This document shows, piece after piece, positions 33,750-43,165 of a stretch of DNA of 64,000 nucleotides (positions are counted from its first letter, which is position 1; every line of letters begins with the position of its first letter). A program made the position numbers and the translations under genes. Under the pieces are notes generated by a model. That model was given only the letters and a program-made list of their open reading frames with translations. It was not told the origin of the DNA and searched no databases. This stretch comes from Dongia_A sp039808885. Lineage in GTDB: Bacteria; Pseudomonadota; Alphaproteobacteria; Dongiales; Dongiaceae. The stretch spans positions 1-64,000 of the forward strand of contig JBDHTX010000021.1 in assembly GCA_039808885.1 (NCBI GenBank), read 5' to 3'.

Positions 33750-36148
33750 AATTCACCCTCTCCTGGCTGAAGCAGCACCTCGACACGCAAGCCGATGTCG
33801 AGACGCTCTCGCGCACCCTCACCATGATCGGCCTCGAGGTCGAGCAGATCGAGGACCGCTCGAAGGAGCTGGCGCCGTTCACCATCGCCTATGTGGTCGA
33901 GGCGGTGCAGCACCCGAATGCCGACAAGCTCCGGGTGTGCAAGGTCGATACAGGAAATGGCATCGTCCAGGTGGTCTGCGGCGCGCCCAATGCGCGCACC
34001 GGCATGAAGGGTGTCTTCGCCCCGCCGGGCAGCCACATCCCCGGCACCAAGATGGACCTGAAGCCGGGCGTCATCCGCGGCGTCGAATCCAACGGCATGC
34101 TGTGCTCGATGCGCGAGATGGGCCTGGGCGAGGATCATTCCGGCATCATCGACCTGGCGGCCGACGCGCCGGTGGGCCAGAGTTTCGCCGACTACATGGG
34201 CTATGGCGACCCGGTCTTCGAGATCAAGCTGACCCCCGACCGCGCCGATTGCCTCGGCGTCCACGGCGTGGCGCGCGACCTGGCCGCCGCCGGCCTCGGC
34301 AAGCTGAAGCCCTTCGAGGTCGACCGGGTGAATGGCGGCTTCGAGTCCCCGCTGCAATGGCAGCGGCAGGACGTCGGCTTCAGCTGTCCGCTGGTGGTCG
34401 GCCGCTATTTCCGCAACGTGAAGAACGGCCCCAGCCCGAAATGGCTGCAGGAGCGCCTGACCGCCATCGGCCTCCGGCCCATCTCCGCCCTGGTCGACAT
34501 CACCAACTACGTGACCTTCGACCTCGGCCGGCCGCTGCACGTCTTCGACGCCGACAAGGTGAAGGGCCATCCGACCATGCGCATGGCGCGCGCGGGCGAG
34601 AAGGTGCAGGCGCTGGACGGCCGCACCTATGACCTCGAGCCCGACATGGTGGTGATCGCCGATGACGACCAGGTCGAGGCCATCGGCGGCATCATGGGCG
34701 GCGAATACTCCGGCGTGACGCCGGAGACCAAGAACGTGTTCCTCGAAGTCGCCTTGTTCGACGCGGTGGCGACGGCGCGCACGGGCCGCAAGCTCGGCAT
34801 CAATTCCGACGCGCGCTACCGCTTCGAGCGCGGCGTCGACCCGGAATCGGCCGAATGGGGCTGCGACATCGCCACCAAGCTGATCCTCGAGCTCTGCGGC
34901 GGCGAGGCGAGCCACATCACCCGCGCCGGCGAGATGCCGGGCTGGCATCGCAAGATCGACTTCCGCCCGGCGCGGGTCGCCGGCCTGGGCGGCGTCGAGG
35001 TGGCGCCGGCGCGCCAACGCGACATCCTCGCCAAGCTCGGCTTCGGCGTCGAGGAGCGTGACGCGAAACTGTGGTCGGTGACGCCGCCCTCCTGGCGCGC
35101 GGACGTGGAAGGTGAAGCTGATCTCGTCGAGGAGGTTGTCCGCATCAACGACTTCGACAACATCCCGGTGGTGTCGCTGCCGAAGCTCTCCGCCTTGCCG
35201 CAGCCGGCGATTACGGCGCAGCAGCGCCGCGTGCCCACCGCCAAGCGCCTGCTGGCGACGCGCGGCATGATGGAGGCCGTGACCTTCAGCTTCATGCCGA
35301 GCGCGATCGCGAGGCTGTTTCAGCCCAAGGGCAGCAACGCGCCGCTGGTGCTGCTGGCCAATCCGATCAGCGCCGATCTCGACGCCATGCGGCCGTCGAT
35401 CCTCGGCAATTTGCTGACCGCCGCCGCGCGCAACGCGTCGCGCGGCTATGCCGATGTCGGCCTGTTCGAAGTGGGCCCGACATACCTGGATGAGACTGAG
35501 AAGGGCCAGGTGCTGTGCGCCGCCGGCGTGCGCGTCGGCCTCGCCCGGCCGCGCCACTGGGAGGCCAAGCCGCGCAATGCCGACGCCTTCGACGCCAAGG
35601 CGGACGCGCTGGCGCTGCTGCAGACCTTCGGCGTGCCGGTCGACAACCTGCAGATCCTGCCCGAGGCGGCGCCCTATTATCATCCCGGCCGCTCGGCGGT
35701 GCTGCGCCTCGGCCCCGCCATCCTGGCGCAGTTCGGCGAGCTGCATCCGAACGTGATCAAGGCCTGCGACCTGAAGGGCCCGGCGGTCGGCTTCGAGGTC
35801 TATCTCGAGCGCCTGCCGCTGCCGCGCTCGAAGGGCAGCGCCCGCCCGCTGCTGAACGCGGCCCCGTTCCAGCCGCTGGAGCGCGATTTCGCCTTCCTGG
35901 TCGATGCCAATGTCGCCGCCGACAAGCTGACCAAGGCGGCGAAGAGCGCCGACAAGGCGCTGATCACCGATGCCAGGGTGTTCGACCTGTTCCAGGGCGG
36001 CAGCCTGCCCGAGGGCAAGAAGTCGATCGCCTTCTCGGTGACCATCCAGCCGCGCGAGCGCACCCTGACCGACCAGGAGATCGAAGCGCTCAGCGCCAAG
36101 GTGGTGGCGGCGGTGAACAAAGCCACGGGCGGGGAACTGCGAAAGTAG
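33746..36148 (+). CDS. pheT: Phenylalanyl-tRNA synthetase beta subunit
   Basis: 800 residues. In order: EMAP/tRNA-binding domain (residues about 40-150), B1/B5 domains, B3/B4 editing region that hydrolyses mischarged Tyr-tRNA-Phe, and the C-terminal ferredoxin-fold anticodon-binding domain (NAAPFQPLERDFAFLVDANV). Full length. The ATG at 33746 overlaps the pheS stop. The longer open frame upstream is inside pheS and not used. Confidence 0.97.
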   Translation: MKFTLSWLKQHLDTQADVETLSRTLTMIGLEVEQIEDRSKELAPFTIAYVVEAVQHPNADKLRVCKVDTGNGIVQVVCGAPNARTGMKGVFAPPGSHIPGTKMDLKPGVIRGVESNGMLCSMREMGLGEDHSGIIDLAADAPVGQSFADYMGYGDPVFEIKLTPDRADCLGVHGVARDLAAAGLGKLKPFEVDRVNGGFESPLQWQRQDVGFSCPLVVGRYFRNVKNGPSPKWLQERLTAIGLRPISALVDITNYVTFDLGRPLHVFDADKVKGHPTMRMARAGEKVQALDGRTYDLEPDMVVIADDDQVEAIGGIMGGEYSGVTPETKNVFLEVALFDAVATARTGRKLGINSDARYRFERGVDPESAEWGCDIATKLILELCGGEASHITRAGEMPGWHRKIDFRPARVAGLGGVEVAPARQRDILAKLGFGVEERDAKLWSVTPPSWRADVEGEADLVEEVVRINDFDNIPVVSLPKLSALPQPAITAQQRRVPTAKRLLATRGMMEAVTFSFMPSAIARLFQPKGSNAPLVLLANPISADLDAMRPSILGNLLTAAARNASRGYADVGLFEVGPTYLDETEKGQVLCAAGVRVGLARPRHWEAKPRNADAFDAKADALALLQTFGVPVDNLQILPEAAPYYHPGRSAVLRLGPAILAQFGELHPNVIKACDLKGPAVGFEVYLERLPLPRSKGSARPLLNAAPFQPLERDFAFLVDANVAADKLTKAAKSADKALITDARVFDLFQGGSLPEGKKSIAFSVTIQPRERTLTDQEIEALSAKVVAAVNKATGGELRK

Positions 36149-36226
36149 CGCGTTACCGCCTCTTGAATCTCGGAGAAGAGGCCGCCATATCGGTATCGTT
36201 GCCCGCACTGGTTGCAGGTAATCGGG

Positions 36227-36994
36227 GTGAAATCGAAGCTGCGCGCTTTTCTATTCGGCGTCCTCGCCATCGCGGCGGAAGTGGCGCTGTACTATCCGGG
36301 CAAGCTCATCGACGACCAGATCGATGTCCTCATCCTTCAGCATCTCGGCAGGGTTGCCGGATGGATCAACTGGGCACTCCATGGGCTCTTCTGGATGGCG
36401 GTCATCATCGGGCCGCTCACGGCCTACCTCGTCGGCACAACCCTGCTGAATCGATGGCGCCGAAAGGCGCGCTTCAATGCGAGCCTTGCCGAGACGGCGC
36501 GCGCGACTGTGCGCATTGCCGGCACCAAGACCTGGAGTGCATTTCATGGGGATCACGTTCTGGCGCTTGTGGTTCCCGATGCGATCGCAGCGATAGATAG
36601 CAAGCGCAGGTTGCTCCGCCTAAAGGCAATCGGGTACCCGCAGGACGTTGCGATTGAGTTCACCCACATCATTGGCGTCACCTGGCAACCCGGCGAGATC
36701 CGCGAGGCAAAAGGCCGGCAACACCTGTTCCGGCGCTTCAAACCGAAATACCGGACTCTGGCCGAGCATCCGAACATCCGCATCGAGATCGCGACCAAGG
36801 GCAAGGAGCCGGTCCTGGAATACGTTCTACACGCCGACCCGCGGGATCGCAGAGCACTGGAGCGATTCTATGACGCTTTGGAGCGCGGTACGCGGGTGGA
36901 GCGGTTCACTAGACCTGTGCCAACCGACGTGCTGCTGAACATCCTGCCGCTACAGGGTAGCAAATACGGTTACGGCTGGATCGAGGGTGCCTGA
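36227..36994 (+). CDS. Unrecognised membrane protein with two N-terminal helices
   Basis: 255 residues from a GTG (or 260 from a TTG at 36212). Two membrane segments (LRAFLFGVLAIAAEVALYY and LHGLFWMAVIIGPLTAYLVG) precede a soluble part of about 170 residues with no known motif. Codon use and GC look lower than in neighbours (AAATACGGTTACGGCTGG near the end), a hint of transfer. It sits between pheT and a degraded gene, in an accessory-looking interval. Confidence 0.65.
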   Translation: MKSKLRAFLFGVLAIAAEVALYYPGKLIDDQIDVLILQHLGRVAGWINWALHGLFWMAVIIGPLTAYLVGTTLLNRWRRKARFNASLAETARATVRIAGTKTWSAFHGDHVLALVVPDAIAAIDSKRRLLRLKAIGYPQDVAIEFTHIIGVTWQPGEIREAKGRQHLFRRFKPKYRTLAEHPNIRIEIATKGKEPVLEYVLHADPRDRRALERFYDALERGTRVERFTRPVPTDVLLNILPLQGSKYGYGWIEGA

Positions 36995-37009
36995 CACAAT
37001 CCTTTGCGA

Positions 37010-37275
37010 TCAGGGACTCGCACTTTTTCCGGCGAGAATCTGCTTCGCCAGGAACATCCCCGCCCTGCGCCACGCCTCGCCGCCGTCGCGGAACGACAGC
37101 GGCTGATCGAAGACTAGCTTGTCGGCCTTGAGATCGATGCCTGCGCCTTTCCCATCTGGATGGGCGTGCTCATCTTGTGGATGCCGCCATAGACCAGAAC
37201 TTGCGCGCCGGCATTGCGGGCGGCGGCGATCAGCTCGGCTGGATCGGTGCACACGGCGCTTTCAGGGCTTTCTCA
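37010..37275 (-). pseudogene. DUF3280-like remnant, frameshifted and 5'-truncated
   Basis: The minus strand from about 37275 reads ESAVCTDPAELIAAARNAGA then QVLVYGGIHKMSTPIQMGKA, and from about 37140 the adjacent frame continues IDLKADKLVFDQPLSFRDGG, ending AWRRAGMFLAKQILA and a stop at 37010. The two join into the C-terminal part of a DUF3280-type protein after restoring one base near 37140. A stop lies in the upstream frame about 37280, so the 5' half is missing. Confidence 0.7.
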
Positions 37276-37379
37276 TCTGGCGCGGCTCCCGCGTTCCGTG
37301 GAAGATGTACCGATTGGGCAGCCACCTGAGACGGCGCGTCAATTGGGCTAAGGCTCGAGGCGATGGCCGGAGACACACA

Positions 37380-38138
37380 ATGACTCAAAGCAAGACCATG
37401 CCCTGCACCGCCTATGCCCATCCGCGCCTGGCGGCGACCTATGACATCGCCAATCCACCGACCGGCGATTACGACTTCTATGTGAAGCTGGCGGGCGACA
37501 AGCCGCTCGCCATCCTCGACATGGGCAGCGGCACTGGGCGCCTGTCGCTGAAGCTGGCCGCGCGCGGGCATCGCGTGACCGGCGCCGACCCGGCGCCCGG
37601 CATGATGCTGGCGGCGCGCGAGAAGCCGGGCGCGGAGCAGGTCACCTGGGTCGCCAGCGACGCCGCGCATCTGGCGCTCAAGACCCGCTTCGACCTCATC
37701 GTCATGACCGGGCACGTGTTCCAGGTGTTCCTGGAAGATGCCGAGATCGTCGCGGCGCTCTCCAACCTGCGCCGGCACCTGGCGCCGGGCGGGCGCATCG
37801 CCTTCGAGACCCGGAATCCGGCAATGCGCGAATGGGAGACCTGGACGCCGGAGCTGACCCGCGAGCAGATCGTGGTGCCGGAGATCGGCCCCGTCACCGT
37901 GCACTACGATATGACCGGCGCCGATGACCGTTTCGTCCATTTCGACACGCATTATGATTTCGGCGGCGGCGACAAGGTGGTGGCGCCGACCACGCTCCGC
38001 ATCATGGACCAGCCGGCCCTGGCCCGCCTGCTCGGCAAAAGCGGCCTCAAGCCCCTGCAATGGTTCGGCGACTGGGATTGCGGGGAGATCGGCCCGGAGA
38101 GCCCGGAAATCATCGTCGTGGCGACCGCCGTCGCCTAG
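37380..38138 (+). CDS. Class I SAM-dependent methyltransferase
   Basis: 252 residues. The SAM-binding motif I is ILDMGSGTGRLSLKLAARGH, motif II is WVASDAAHLAL, and a later strand FDLIVMTGHVFQVF fits motif post-II of the ubiE/methyltransf_25 type. C-terminal ITTYDMTG-like strands carry substrate specificity. Substrate unknown. The ATG at 37380 follows a purine-rich GGCCGGAGACACAC stretch. It is followed 99 bases later by lepA on the same strand. Confidence 0.88.
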   Translation: MTQSKTMPCTAYAHPRLAATYDIANPPTGDYDFYVKLAGDKPLAILDMGSGTGRLSLKLAARGHRVTGADPAPGMMLAAREKPGAEQVTWVASDAAHLALKTRFDLIVMTGHVFQVFLEDAEIVAALSNLRRHLAPGGRIAFETRNPAMREWETWTPELTREQIVVPEIGPVTVHYDMTGADDRFVHFDTHYDFGGGDKVVAPTTLRIMDQPALARLLGKSGLKPLQWFGDWDCGEIGPESPEIIVVATAVA

Positions 38139-38171
38139 CTAAGCGACTGAAAGCGCGGGGAAATCGCCCGG

Positions 38172-38200
38172 TTGATCTTGTCCCGGCCAGCCCCTATGTT
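38172..38200 (+). promoter_or_regulatory. Candidate sigma-70 promoter of lepA
   Basis: TTGATC (38172-38177), a 17-base spacer and TATGTT (38195-38200) precede the lepA ATG by 37 bases. Confidence 0.5.
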
Positions 38201-38237
38201 GCGGCGCGATTAAGCGCGCCCCAAATCCCCGAGCGAC

Positions 38238-40040
38238 ATGACCGACCTCGCCCATATCCGCAATTTCTCGATCATCGCCCATATCGATCACGGCAAGTCG
38301 ACGCTGGCCGACCGGCTGATCCAGTATTGCGGCGGCCTGACCGACCGCGAGATGAAGGACCAGGTGCTCGATTCGATGGACATCGAGCGCGAGCGCGGCA
38401 TCACCATCAAGGCGCAGACCGTGCGCCTCACCTACAAGGCGAAGAACGGCGAGACCTATCAGCTGAACCTGATGGACACGCCCGGCCATGTCGACTTCGC
38501 CTATGAGGTCAGCCGCTGCCTCGCCGCCTGCGAAGGCTCGCTGCTGGTGGTCGACGCCTCCCAGGGCGTCGAGGCGCAGACGCTGGCCAACGTCTACCAG
38601 GCGATCGACAACAGCCACGAGATCGTCCCGGTCCTCAACAAGATCGACCTGCCCGCCGCCGAGCCCGACCGGGTGAAGCAGCAGATCGAGGACGTGATCG
38701 GCATCGACGCCAGCGAGGCGGTGGAGATCTCGGCCAAGACCGGGCTCAACATCGACCAGGTGCTCGAGGCCGTGGTGCACCGCCTGCCGGCGCCCAAGGG
38801 CGACGAGGCCGCACCGCTGAAGGCGATGCTGATCGATTCCTGGTACGACGCCTATCTCGGCGTCATCATCCTGGTGCGCGTGGTCGACGGCAAGCTGAAG
38901 GCCAAGCAGGTCATCAAGATGATGTCGAACGGCTCCACCTATGACGTGGAGCGGGTCGGCGTGTTCACGCCCAAGGCGGAGACGGTCGCCGAGCTCGGCC
39001 CCGGCGAGGTCGGCTTCATCACCGCCGGCATCAAGGCGGTGGCGGATTGCAAGATCGGCGACACGGTGACGGAGGAGCGCCGGCCGACGGCGACGGCCCT
39101 GCCCGGCTTCAAGCCGTCCGTGCCGGTCGTGTTCTGCGGCCTGTTCCCGGTCGATGCGGCGGATTTCGAGACGCTCCGCGACAGCCTCGCCAAGCTGCAT
39201 CTGAACGACGCCAGCTTCCATTACGAGATGGAAACCAGCGCGGCGCTGGGCTTCGGCTTTCGCTGCGGATTCCTCGGCCTGCTGCATCTGGAGATCGTGC
39301 AGGAGCGCCTGGAGCGCGAGTTCAACCTCGACCTCATCACCACCGCGCCCAGCGTCGTCTACAAGATCTTCATGAACGACGGCACGATGCTCGAGATGCA
39401 CAACCCGGCGGACATGCCGGACGTGGTCAAGATCGACCATATCGAGGAGCCGTGGATCAAGGCGACGATCCTGGTGCCCGACGAATACCTGGGCGCGATC
39501 CTGAAACTGTGCGAGGACCGCCGCGGCATCCAGACCAACCTGACCTATGCCGGCAACCGCGCCATGGTGGTCTACAAGCTGCCGCTGAACGAGGTGGTGT
39601 TCGATTTCTACGACCGCCTGAAATCGGTCAGCAGCGGCTATGCCAGCTTCGACTATCACCTGGAGGAATATCTCGAGGGCGATCTGGTGAAGCTCAACAT
39701 CCTGGTCAACGGCGATCCGGTCGACGCGCTGTCCTGCATGGTGCATCGCAGCCAGGCGGAGAGCCGCGGCCGCCAGCTCTGCGTGAAGCTGAAGGACCTG
39801 ATCCCGCGCCAGCTGTTCAAGATCGCGGTGCAGGCGGCGATCGGCGCCAAGGTGATCGCGCGCGAGACCATCAGCGCCTTGCGCAAGGACGTCACCGCGA
39901 AATGCTATGGCGGCGACATCACCCGCAAGCGGAAACTTCTGGAGAAGCAGAAGGAAGGCAAGAAGCGGATGCGGCAATACGGCAATGTCGACATCCCGCA
40001 ATCGGCCTTCATCGCCGCCTTGAAAATGCACGACAGCTGA
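38238..40040 (+). CDS. lepA: Elongation factor 4 (back-translocase LepA)
   Basis: 600 residues. GTPase domain with AHIDHGKSTLADRL (P-loop), DTPGHVDF and NKIDLP; then domain II, the EF-G-like domains III and V and the LepA-specific C-terminal domain (GDITRKRKLLEKQKEGKKRM). It resembles EF-G but promotes back-translocation and affects 30S assembly under stress. Full length. Likely membrane-associated in part. Downstream genes are on the opposite strand. Confidence 0.97.
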   Translation: MTDLAHIRNFSIIAHIDHGKSTLADRLIQYCGGLTDREMKDQVLDSMDIERERGITIKAQTVRLTYKAKNGETYQLNLMDTPGHVDFAYEVSRCLAACEGSLLVVDASQGVEAQTLANVYQAIDNSHEIVPVLNKIDLPAAEPDRVKQQIEDVIGIDASEAVEISAKTGLNIDQVLEAVVHRLPAPKGDEAAPLKAMLIDSWYDAYLGVIILVRVVDGKLKAKQVIKMMSNGSTYDVERVGVFTPKAETVAELGPGEVGFITAGIKAVADCKIGDTVTEERRPTATALPGFKPSVPVVFCGLFPVDAADFETLRDSLAKLHLNDASFHYEMETSAALGFGFRCGFLGLLHLEIVQERLEREFNLDLITTAPSVVYKIFMNDGTMLEMHNPADMPDVVKIDHIEEPWIKATILVPDEYLGAILKLCEDRRGIQTNLTYAGNRAMVVYKLPLNEVVFDFYDRLKSVSSGYASFDYHLEEYLEGDLVKLNILVNGDPVDALSCMVHRSQAESRGRQLCVKLKDLIPRQLFKIAVQAAIGAKVIARETISALRKDVTAKCYGGDITRKRKLLEKQKEGKKRMRQYGNVDIPQSAFIAALKMHDS

Positions 40041-40084
40041 GGCGCTGTCTGGCGGCGAGGCCCCGTGAGGCGTGCCTCAGCCCC

Positions 40085-40375
40085 TCACTCTTCCCATTTC
40101 CGGCCGAGGCCGAAGCAGAGCAGGCCGACCACGCCGATGATCATCCAGGCGGGCTGCAGCAGCAGCACCTGGAACCCCTGCCAGATGGGCGGCCAGAGGT
40201 AGTGCTCGATCACGTATTGCACGCCGTTGAGGCTGCCGTGGCTGAACTTGGCCCACAGGTCATAGAGGGAGATGCCGCCGCCGGGGGCGTCGATGATCCA
40301 AAACCAGATGTTGGCGGCGCCGAACAGCAGCGCGACCGCCAGGAGCCCCAGGCCAACCATGCGTAACGGCGACAT
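40085..40375 (-). CDS. Small two-helix membrane protein of unknown family
   Basis: 96 residues: helices LGLLAVALLFGAANIWFWII and QPAWMIIGVVGLLCFGLG flank a short loop, ending in RKWEE. No family recognised. The start at 40375 is chosen by length and ATG context; a longer frame reaches 40441. It is convergent with lepA (44-base gap). Its role is unknown; the two-helix plan resembles small inner-membrane accessory proteins. Confidence 0.65.
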   Translation of the reverse strand: MSPLRMVGLGLLAVALLFGAANIWFWIIDAPGGGISLYDLWAKFSHGSLNGVQYVIEHYLWPPIWQGFQVLLLQPAWMIIGVVGLLCFGLGRKWEE

Positions 40376-40527
40376 TTTTTTAGTATATCGCAGTATGGCC
40401 GGCGGCGGCACCCCGCCCGACGCGAGAGTGACGGAGCGCACATACTTATCCCCAATCCCCTACCTGGGTGGTCGTTTATCGGGAAGTTTTCCTGAGACAG
40501 ATCAGCCTTTGCGACCCGTCTCCGCTG

Positions 40528-40556
40528 TTGCCATCGGCACCCGCCTTGGCTAGGTT
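40528..40556 (+). promoter_or_regulatory. Candidate promoter of tRNA-Ser
   Basis: TTGCCA (40528-40533), a 17-base spacer and TAGGTT (40551-40556) would give a start about 50 bases before the tRNA. Confidence 0.45.
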
Positions 40557-40616
40557 CCGCGCCGTTCCCAGCGTCCCGGCGGCGACCGCACCGGACCTAT
40601 CCGCCGGGGACCATGC

Positions 40617-40707
40617 GGAAGGGTGGCCGAGCGGTCGAAGGCGCGCGCCTGGAAAGTGCGTATACGGCAAAACCGTATCGTGGGTTCGAATCCCACCCCT
40701 TCCGCCA
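40617..40707 (+). tRNA. tRNA-Ser (anticodon GGA), CCA encoded
   Basis: Class II tRNA of 91 bases including CCA: acceptor GGAAGGG / CCCTTCC with discriminator G, D-loop AGCGGTCGAAGGC, anticodon loop CTGGAAA (anticodon GGA), long variable arm (TATACGGCAAAACCGTAT) and T-loop GTTCGAATC. The accessory island begins 157 bases further on. Confidence 0.98.
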
Positions 40708-40864
40708 CTTCCAGCACTCCACATGAAAACGGAATTGCGCTGCCCAGGGGCGCCGCTGATGCCGCGCGGGGGTTTACTTGCGCGCCGGCGACTGCCTGGA
40801 GGCCGTTGGGCATTTCAAGACAAGCGCCCGGCCTTCCGCAGCCCGGACCGCAAGCCCTGCCCAC
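40708..40864. other. Gap between tRNA-Ser and the island
   Basis: 157 bases without a supported gene. There is no integrase, no obvious copy of the tRNA 3' end and no terminator for the island operon. It is the left junction of the accessory region. Confidence 0.5.
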
Positions 40865-41617
40865 CTAGCAGAAGCCGCCGTTCACGTGAATGACCTGGCC
40901 CGTCACGTAGCTCGCATCCCTTGACGCGAGAAAGGCGATCACGGCGGCGACCTCGTCGGGTTCGCCGATGCGCCCCAGCGGCAGCAGCTCCGGGTACTTG
41001 TTCCATTCCTCTTTGGAAAGGAATGGATTGCCGTGCTCCTTCCGGATCAGCCCGGGAACCACGCAGTTCGCGGTCGCGCCGGTGGGGCCGAGCTGGACGG
41101 CGAGAGACCGGATCATCACTTCCAGCGCCGCCTTCGCGGCCCCGGAAACCGGATAGATCGGATAGTCGTTGCGAAAGACATGCGTGTTGTGGGTGCCGAC
41201 GGCGACGACCCGGCCATGCCGTGAATTCGACAGGTCCGGCAGGCAGCCGCGAACCAGGCGGTAGAATGCCAGGGGAATGGCCGCGAAGCATTCCTGCGCG
41301 ACCTCGGGCTCCGCCTCGAATCCTCCGCGCACCGGAAAGCCGGCGACATGAATGAGCGCATCGATGCGCCCGAACGCGGCGCGGGCGCGATCGACGATCG
41401 ACTGCGGCGCGTCCGGATTGGCGAGATCGGCACAAAGACCGGTCGTCGCGCTGCCGGCCTGCTCGAGCTCGCGGCACATGTCGGCGACGCCGCGCTCGTT
41501 CTCCTTGGCGTGGACCAGAATGCCGATTCCGGGACCCGCCAGGCGGCGGGCCGTCGCCGCGCCGATTCCGCTCCCCGAGCCCGTGATGATGATGGACCGC
41601 TCGATCGCCCGCGCCAC
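40865..41617 (-). CDS. Short-chain dehydrogenase/reductase (island SDR 1)
   Basis: 250 residues from a GTG that follows GGGAGG with 6 bases between. Cofactor motif IIITGSGSGIGAATARRL (TGxxxGxG) and catalytic Y-x3-K in YPVSGAAKAALE; the Ser is less clear (NTHVFRNDYPIY region). C-terminal end VTGQVIHVNGGFC is normal for classical SDRs. It probably oxidises or reduces a hydroxyl on the island's substrate. It is the last gene of the dapA-like/DUF1349/SDR operon. Confidence 0.88.
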   Translation of the reverse strand: MARAIERSIIITGSGSGIGAATARRLAGPGIGILVHAKENERGVADMCRELEQAGSATTGLCADLANPDAPQSIVDRARAAFGRIDALIHVAGFPVRGGFEAEPEVAQECFAAIPLAFYRLVRGCLPDLSNSRHGRVVAVGTHNTHVFRNDYPIYPVSGAAKAALEVMIRSLAVQLGPTGATANCVVPGLIRKEHGNPFLSKEEWNKYPELLPLGRIGEPDEVAAVIAFLASRDASYVTGQVIHVNGGFC

Positions 41618-41643
41618 AATGAACCTCCCAGGCTCCGAAACCT

Positions 41644-42219
41644 CTAGGTGAGGTCGTGAAGGTCCTTGCCCAGCGGCGCCGTGACCGCGAAGTCCCCGAA
41701 CTTCACCCTCAACCCCGCGCGCTGCGGGGTACAGCACATTGCGCCCACGAAGTAGCGATTCGCCACGGGAAAGGGGCACAGCCTGAGGAGCGGCCAGGTC
41801 TTGCCGTCGGCCGAAGCCTGCAGCCTGAGGACGCCCTGGGAAACGGTCGCCCGGACCCAGAACAGGGAAGGATCGCCCGCGAAGGCGCCGGTCGCCCAAT
41901 CGGAGCCTCCGGCCGTCAACACGCTGCCGAGGCAAGGCAGCCCATCGCAGAATTCAATGCCCGCCTTGACCCATCGGCTTTCGTCGACCCGGATCATGAT
42001 GCCGGCCTGGTCGTATTGGTGCGTGTAGTTCGCGCGGACGCTCAGCTGCGCGGAAAACCCGCCCTCGACCTCCTGGCCATAGAAATGACCCGTATCCCGG
42101 GTGAAGCCATAGAGCGTCTCGCGCCAGAAGTCGGTCGCTTCATCCGTAACGACGGTCAGGCCAGCGGCGCCGGCCTGCCACTGCTTCGGTTCATTCAGCC
42201 AGTGGCAGGCATCAAACAT
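41644..42219 (-). CDS. DUF1349 domain protein
   Basis: 191 residues. The beta-sandwich pattern GFSAQLSVRANYTHQYDQAG, MIRVDESRWVKAGIEFCDG and LFWVRATVSQGVLRLQASAD is the DUF1349 (concanavalin-like) family, often near carbohydrate-use genes. No signal peptide, so probably cytoplasmic. Possible roles: sugar binding or non-enzymatic turnover control. It lies 13 bases after the dapA-like gene and 26 bases before SDR 1. Confidence 0.82.
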   Translation of the reverse strand: MFDACHWLNEPKQWQAGAAGLTVVTDEATDFWRETLYGFTRDTGHFYGQEVEGGFSAQLSVRANYTHQYDQAGIMIRVDESRWVKAGIEFCDGLPCLGSVLTAGGSDWATGAFAGDPSLFWVRATVSQGVLRLQASADGKTWPLLRLCPFPVANRYFVGAMCCTPQRAGLRVKFGDFAVTAPLGKDLHDLT

Positions 42220-42232
42220 GCCGAATCGGTGT

Positions 42233-43132
42233 CTACGCCGCGCCCGCCCGGCGCGCGTCCTTTCCGCTCACGGCGGCGTAGGCCGCCACGACTTTCGCCA
42301 TCTGGTCCTTGTTGAGCGGCGGGACAGGCATGCGGCACACGCCGACATCCCGGCCCGAGAGCTTGCTTGCGGCCTTGGCCACCGGATTGAAGGGCTCCTC
42401 CCAGAGCAGCATGCTCAGCGGGCGCAGCCGCGGCCACAGAGCGGCGGCCTCGTTGATCTTGCCCGCCTGGACCAGGTCGTAGAGCTTCACCAGCTCAGCG
42501 CCGATCGCGTTGCCGGACCCGGTGAACACGCCCGGGCCGCCGGCGACCAGGCTGTAGAAATTGAGGTAGTCGCAGCCGTTGAACACCCCGGCGCCCTGCG
42601 CGATCAACTGCTCGATGCGCAGCATGTTCGCGGTGCTGTCCTTGATGTATTTGATGTTCTCGATCTGCGACAGCCGCGCATAGACGGCCGGGGTGATGTC
42701 GAAGCCGCTATAGACCGGGATGTTGTAGACCATGATCGGCGTCTTCGTGGCCTTCGAGATCTGCTCGTAGTGCCAACGGACGCCATCCTCGCCCGGCCCT
42801 TCGAAATAGGGCGGCAGGACCAGGAGCGCGTCGGCGCCGATGCCGGCGGCATGCTTCGCGTTCTCGACGCCATCCTCGGTGCGAATGGTCGAGGTCTGGA
42901 CGATGAGCCTGGCGCGGCCGTTGATGCGCTTGGCGGCGATCTCGGCGATCTGCCGCTTCTCCGCATCGGTCAGGAAGGGAAATTCGCCGGTGCCGCCGTT
43001 GACGGCGATGATGTGCACCTTCGCCTCAAGCATCGAATCGATGTGCGCTTCGAGCGCCTTCACGTCGAGCGCGGCACCGTTGTCCTTGAACGGGGTGCAG
43101 ATAGGAACGCAGATGCCCTTGAGCTCAGTCAT
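42233..43132 (-). CDS. Dihydrodipicolinate synthase family lyase/dehydratase
   Basis: 299 residues. The TIM-barrel family pattern is intact: VNGGTGEFPFLTDAEKRQIA, the Tyr in MVYNIPVYSGFDI and the Schiff-base Lys in NIKYIKDSTANMLRIEQL. Members cleave or dehydrate 2-keto acids (DapA, KDG or KDX dehydratase, NanA, and the deaminase of 1-pyrroline-4-hydroxy-2-carboxylate in hydroxyproline breakdown). The specificity cannot be read here. The start at 43132 is preferred (GAGGA site). Its promoter carries the perfect operator palindrome, so it is very likely controlled by the island LacI regulator. Confidence 0.9.
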   Translation of the reverse strand: MTELKGICVPICTPFKDNGAALDVKALEAHIDSMLEAKVHIIAVNGGTGEFPFLTDAEKRQIAEIAAKRINGRARLIVQTSTIRTEDGVENAKHAAGIGADALLVLPPYFEGPGEDGVRWHYEQISKATKTPIMVYNIPVYSGFDITPAVYARLSQIENIKYIKDSTANMLRIEQLIAQGAGVFNGCDYLNFYSLVAGGPGVFTGSGNAIGAELVKLYDLVQAGKINEAAALWPRLRPLSMLLWEEPFNPVAKAASKLSGRDVGVCRMPVPPLNKDQMAKVVAAYAAVSGKDARRAGAA

Positions 43133-43165
43133 GATCGCTTTCCTCGGTTTCAATTGAAGCCAGAA

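Noticed and set aside
33695..36208. An 837-codon minus-strand open frame opposite pheT
   Set aside because: Antisense to pheT with no domain; a shadow frame.
40708..40864. An attachment-site repeat of the tRNA-Ser 3' end
   Set aside because: No second copy was found at the right border (only a 7-base GGGTTCG match near 57410), and no integrase gene exists in the window.
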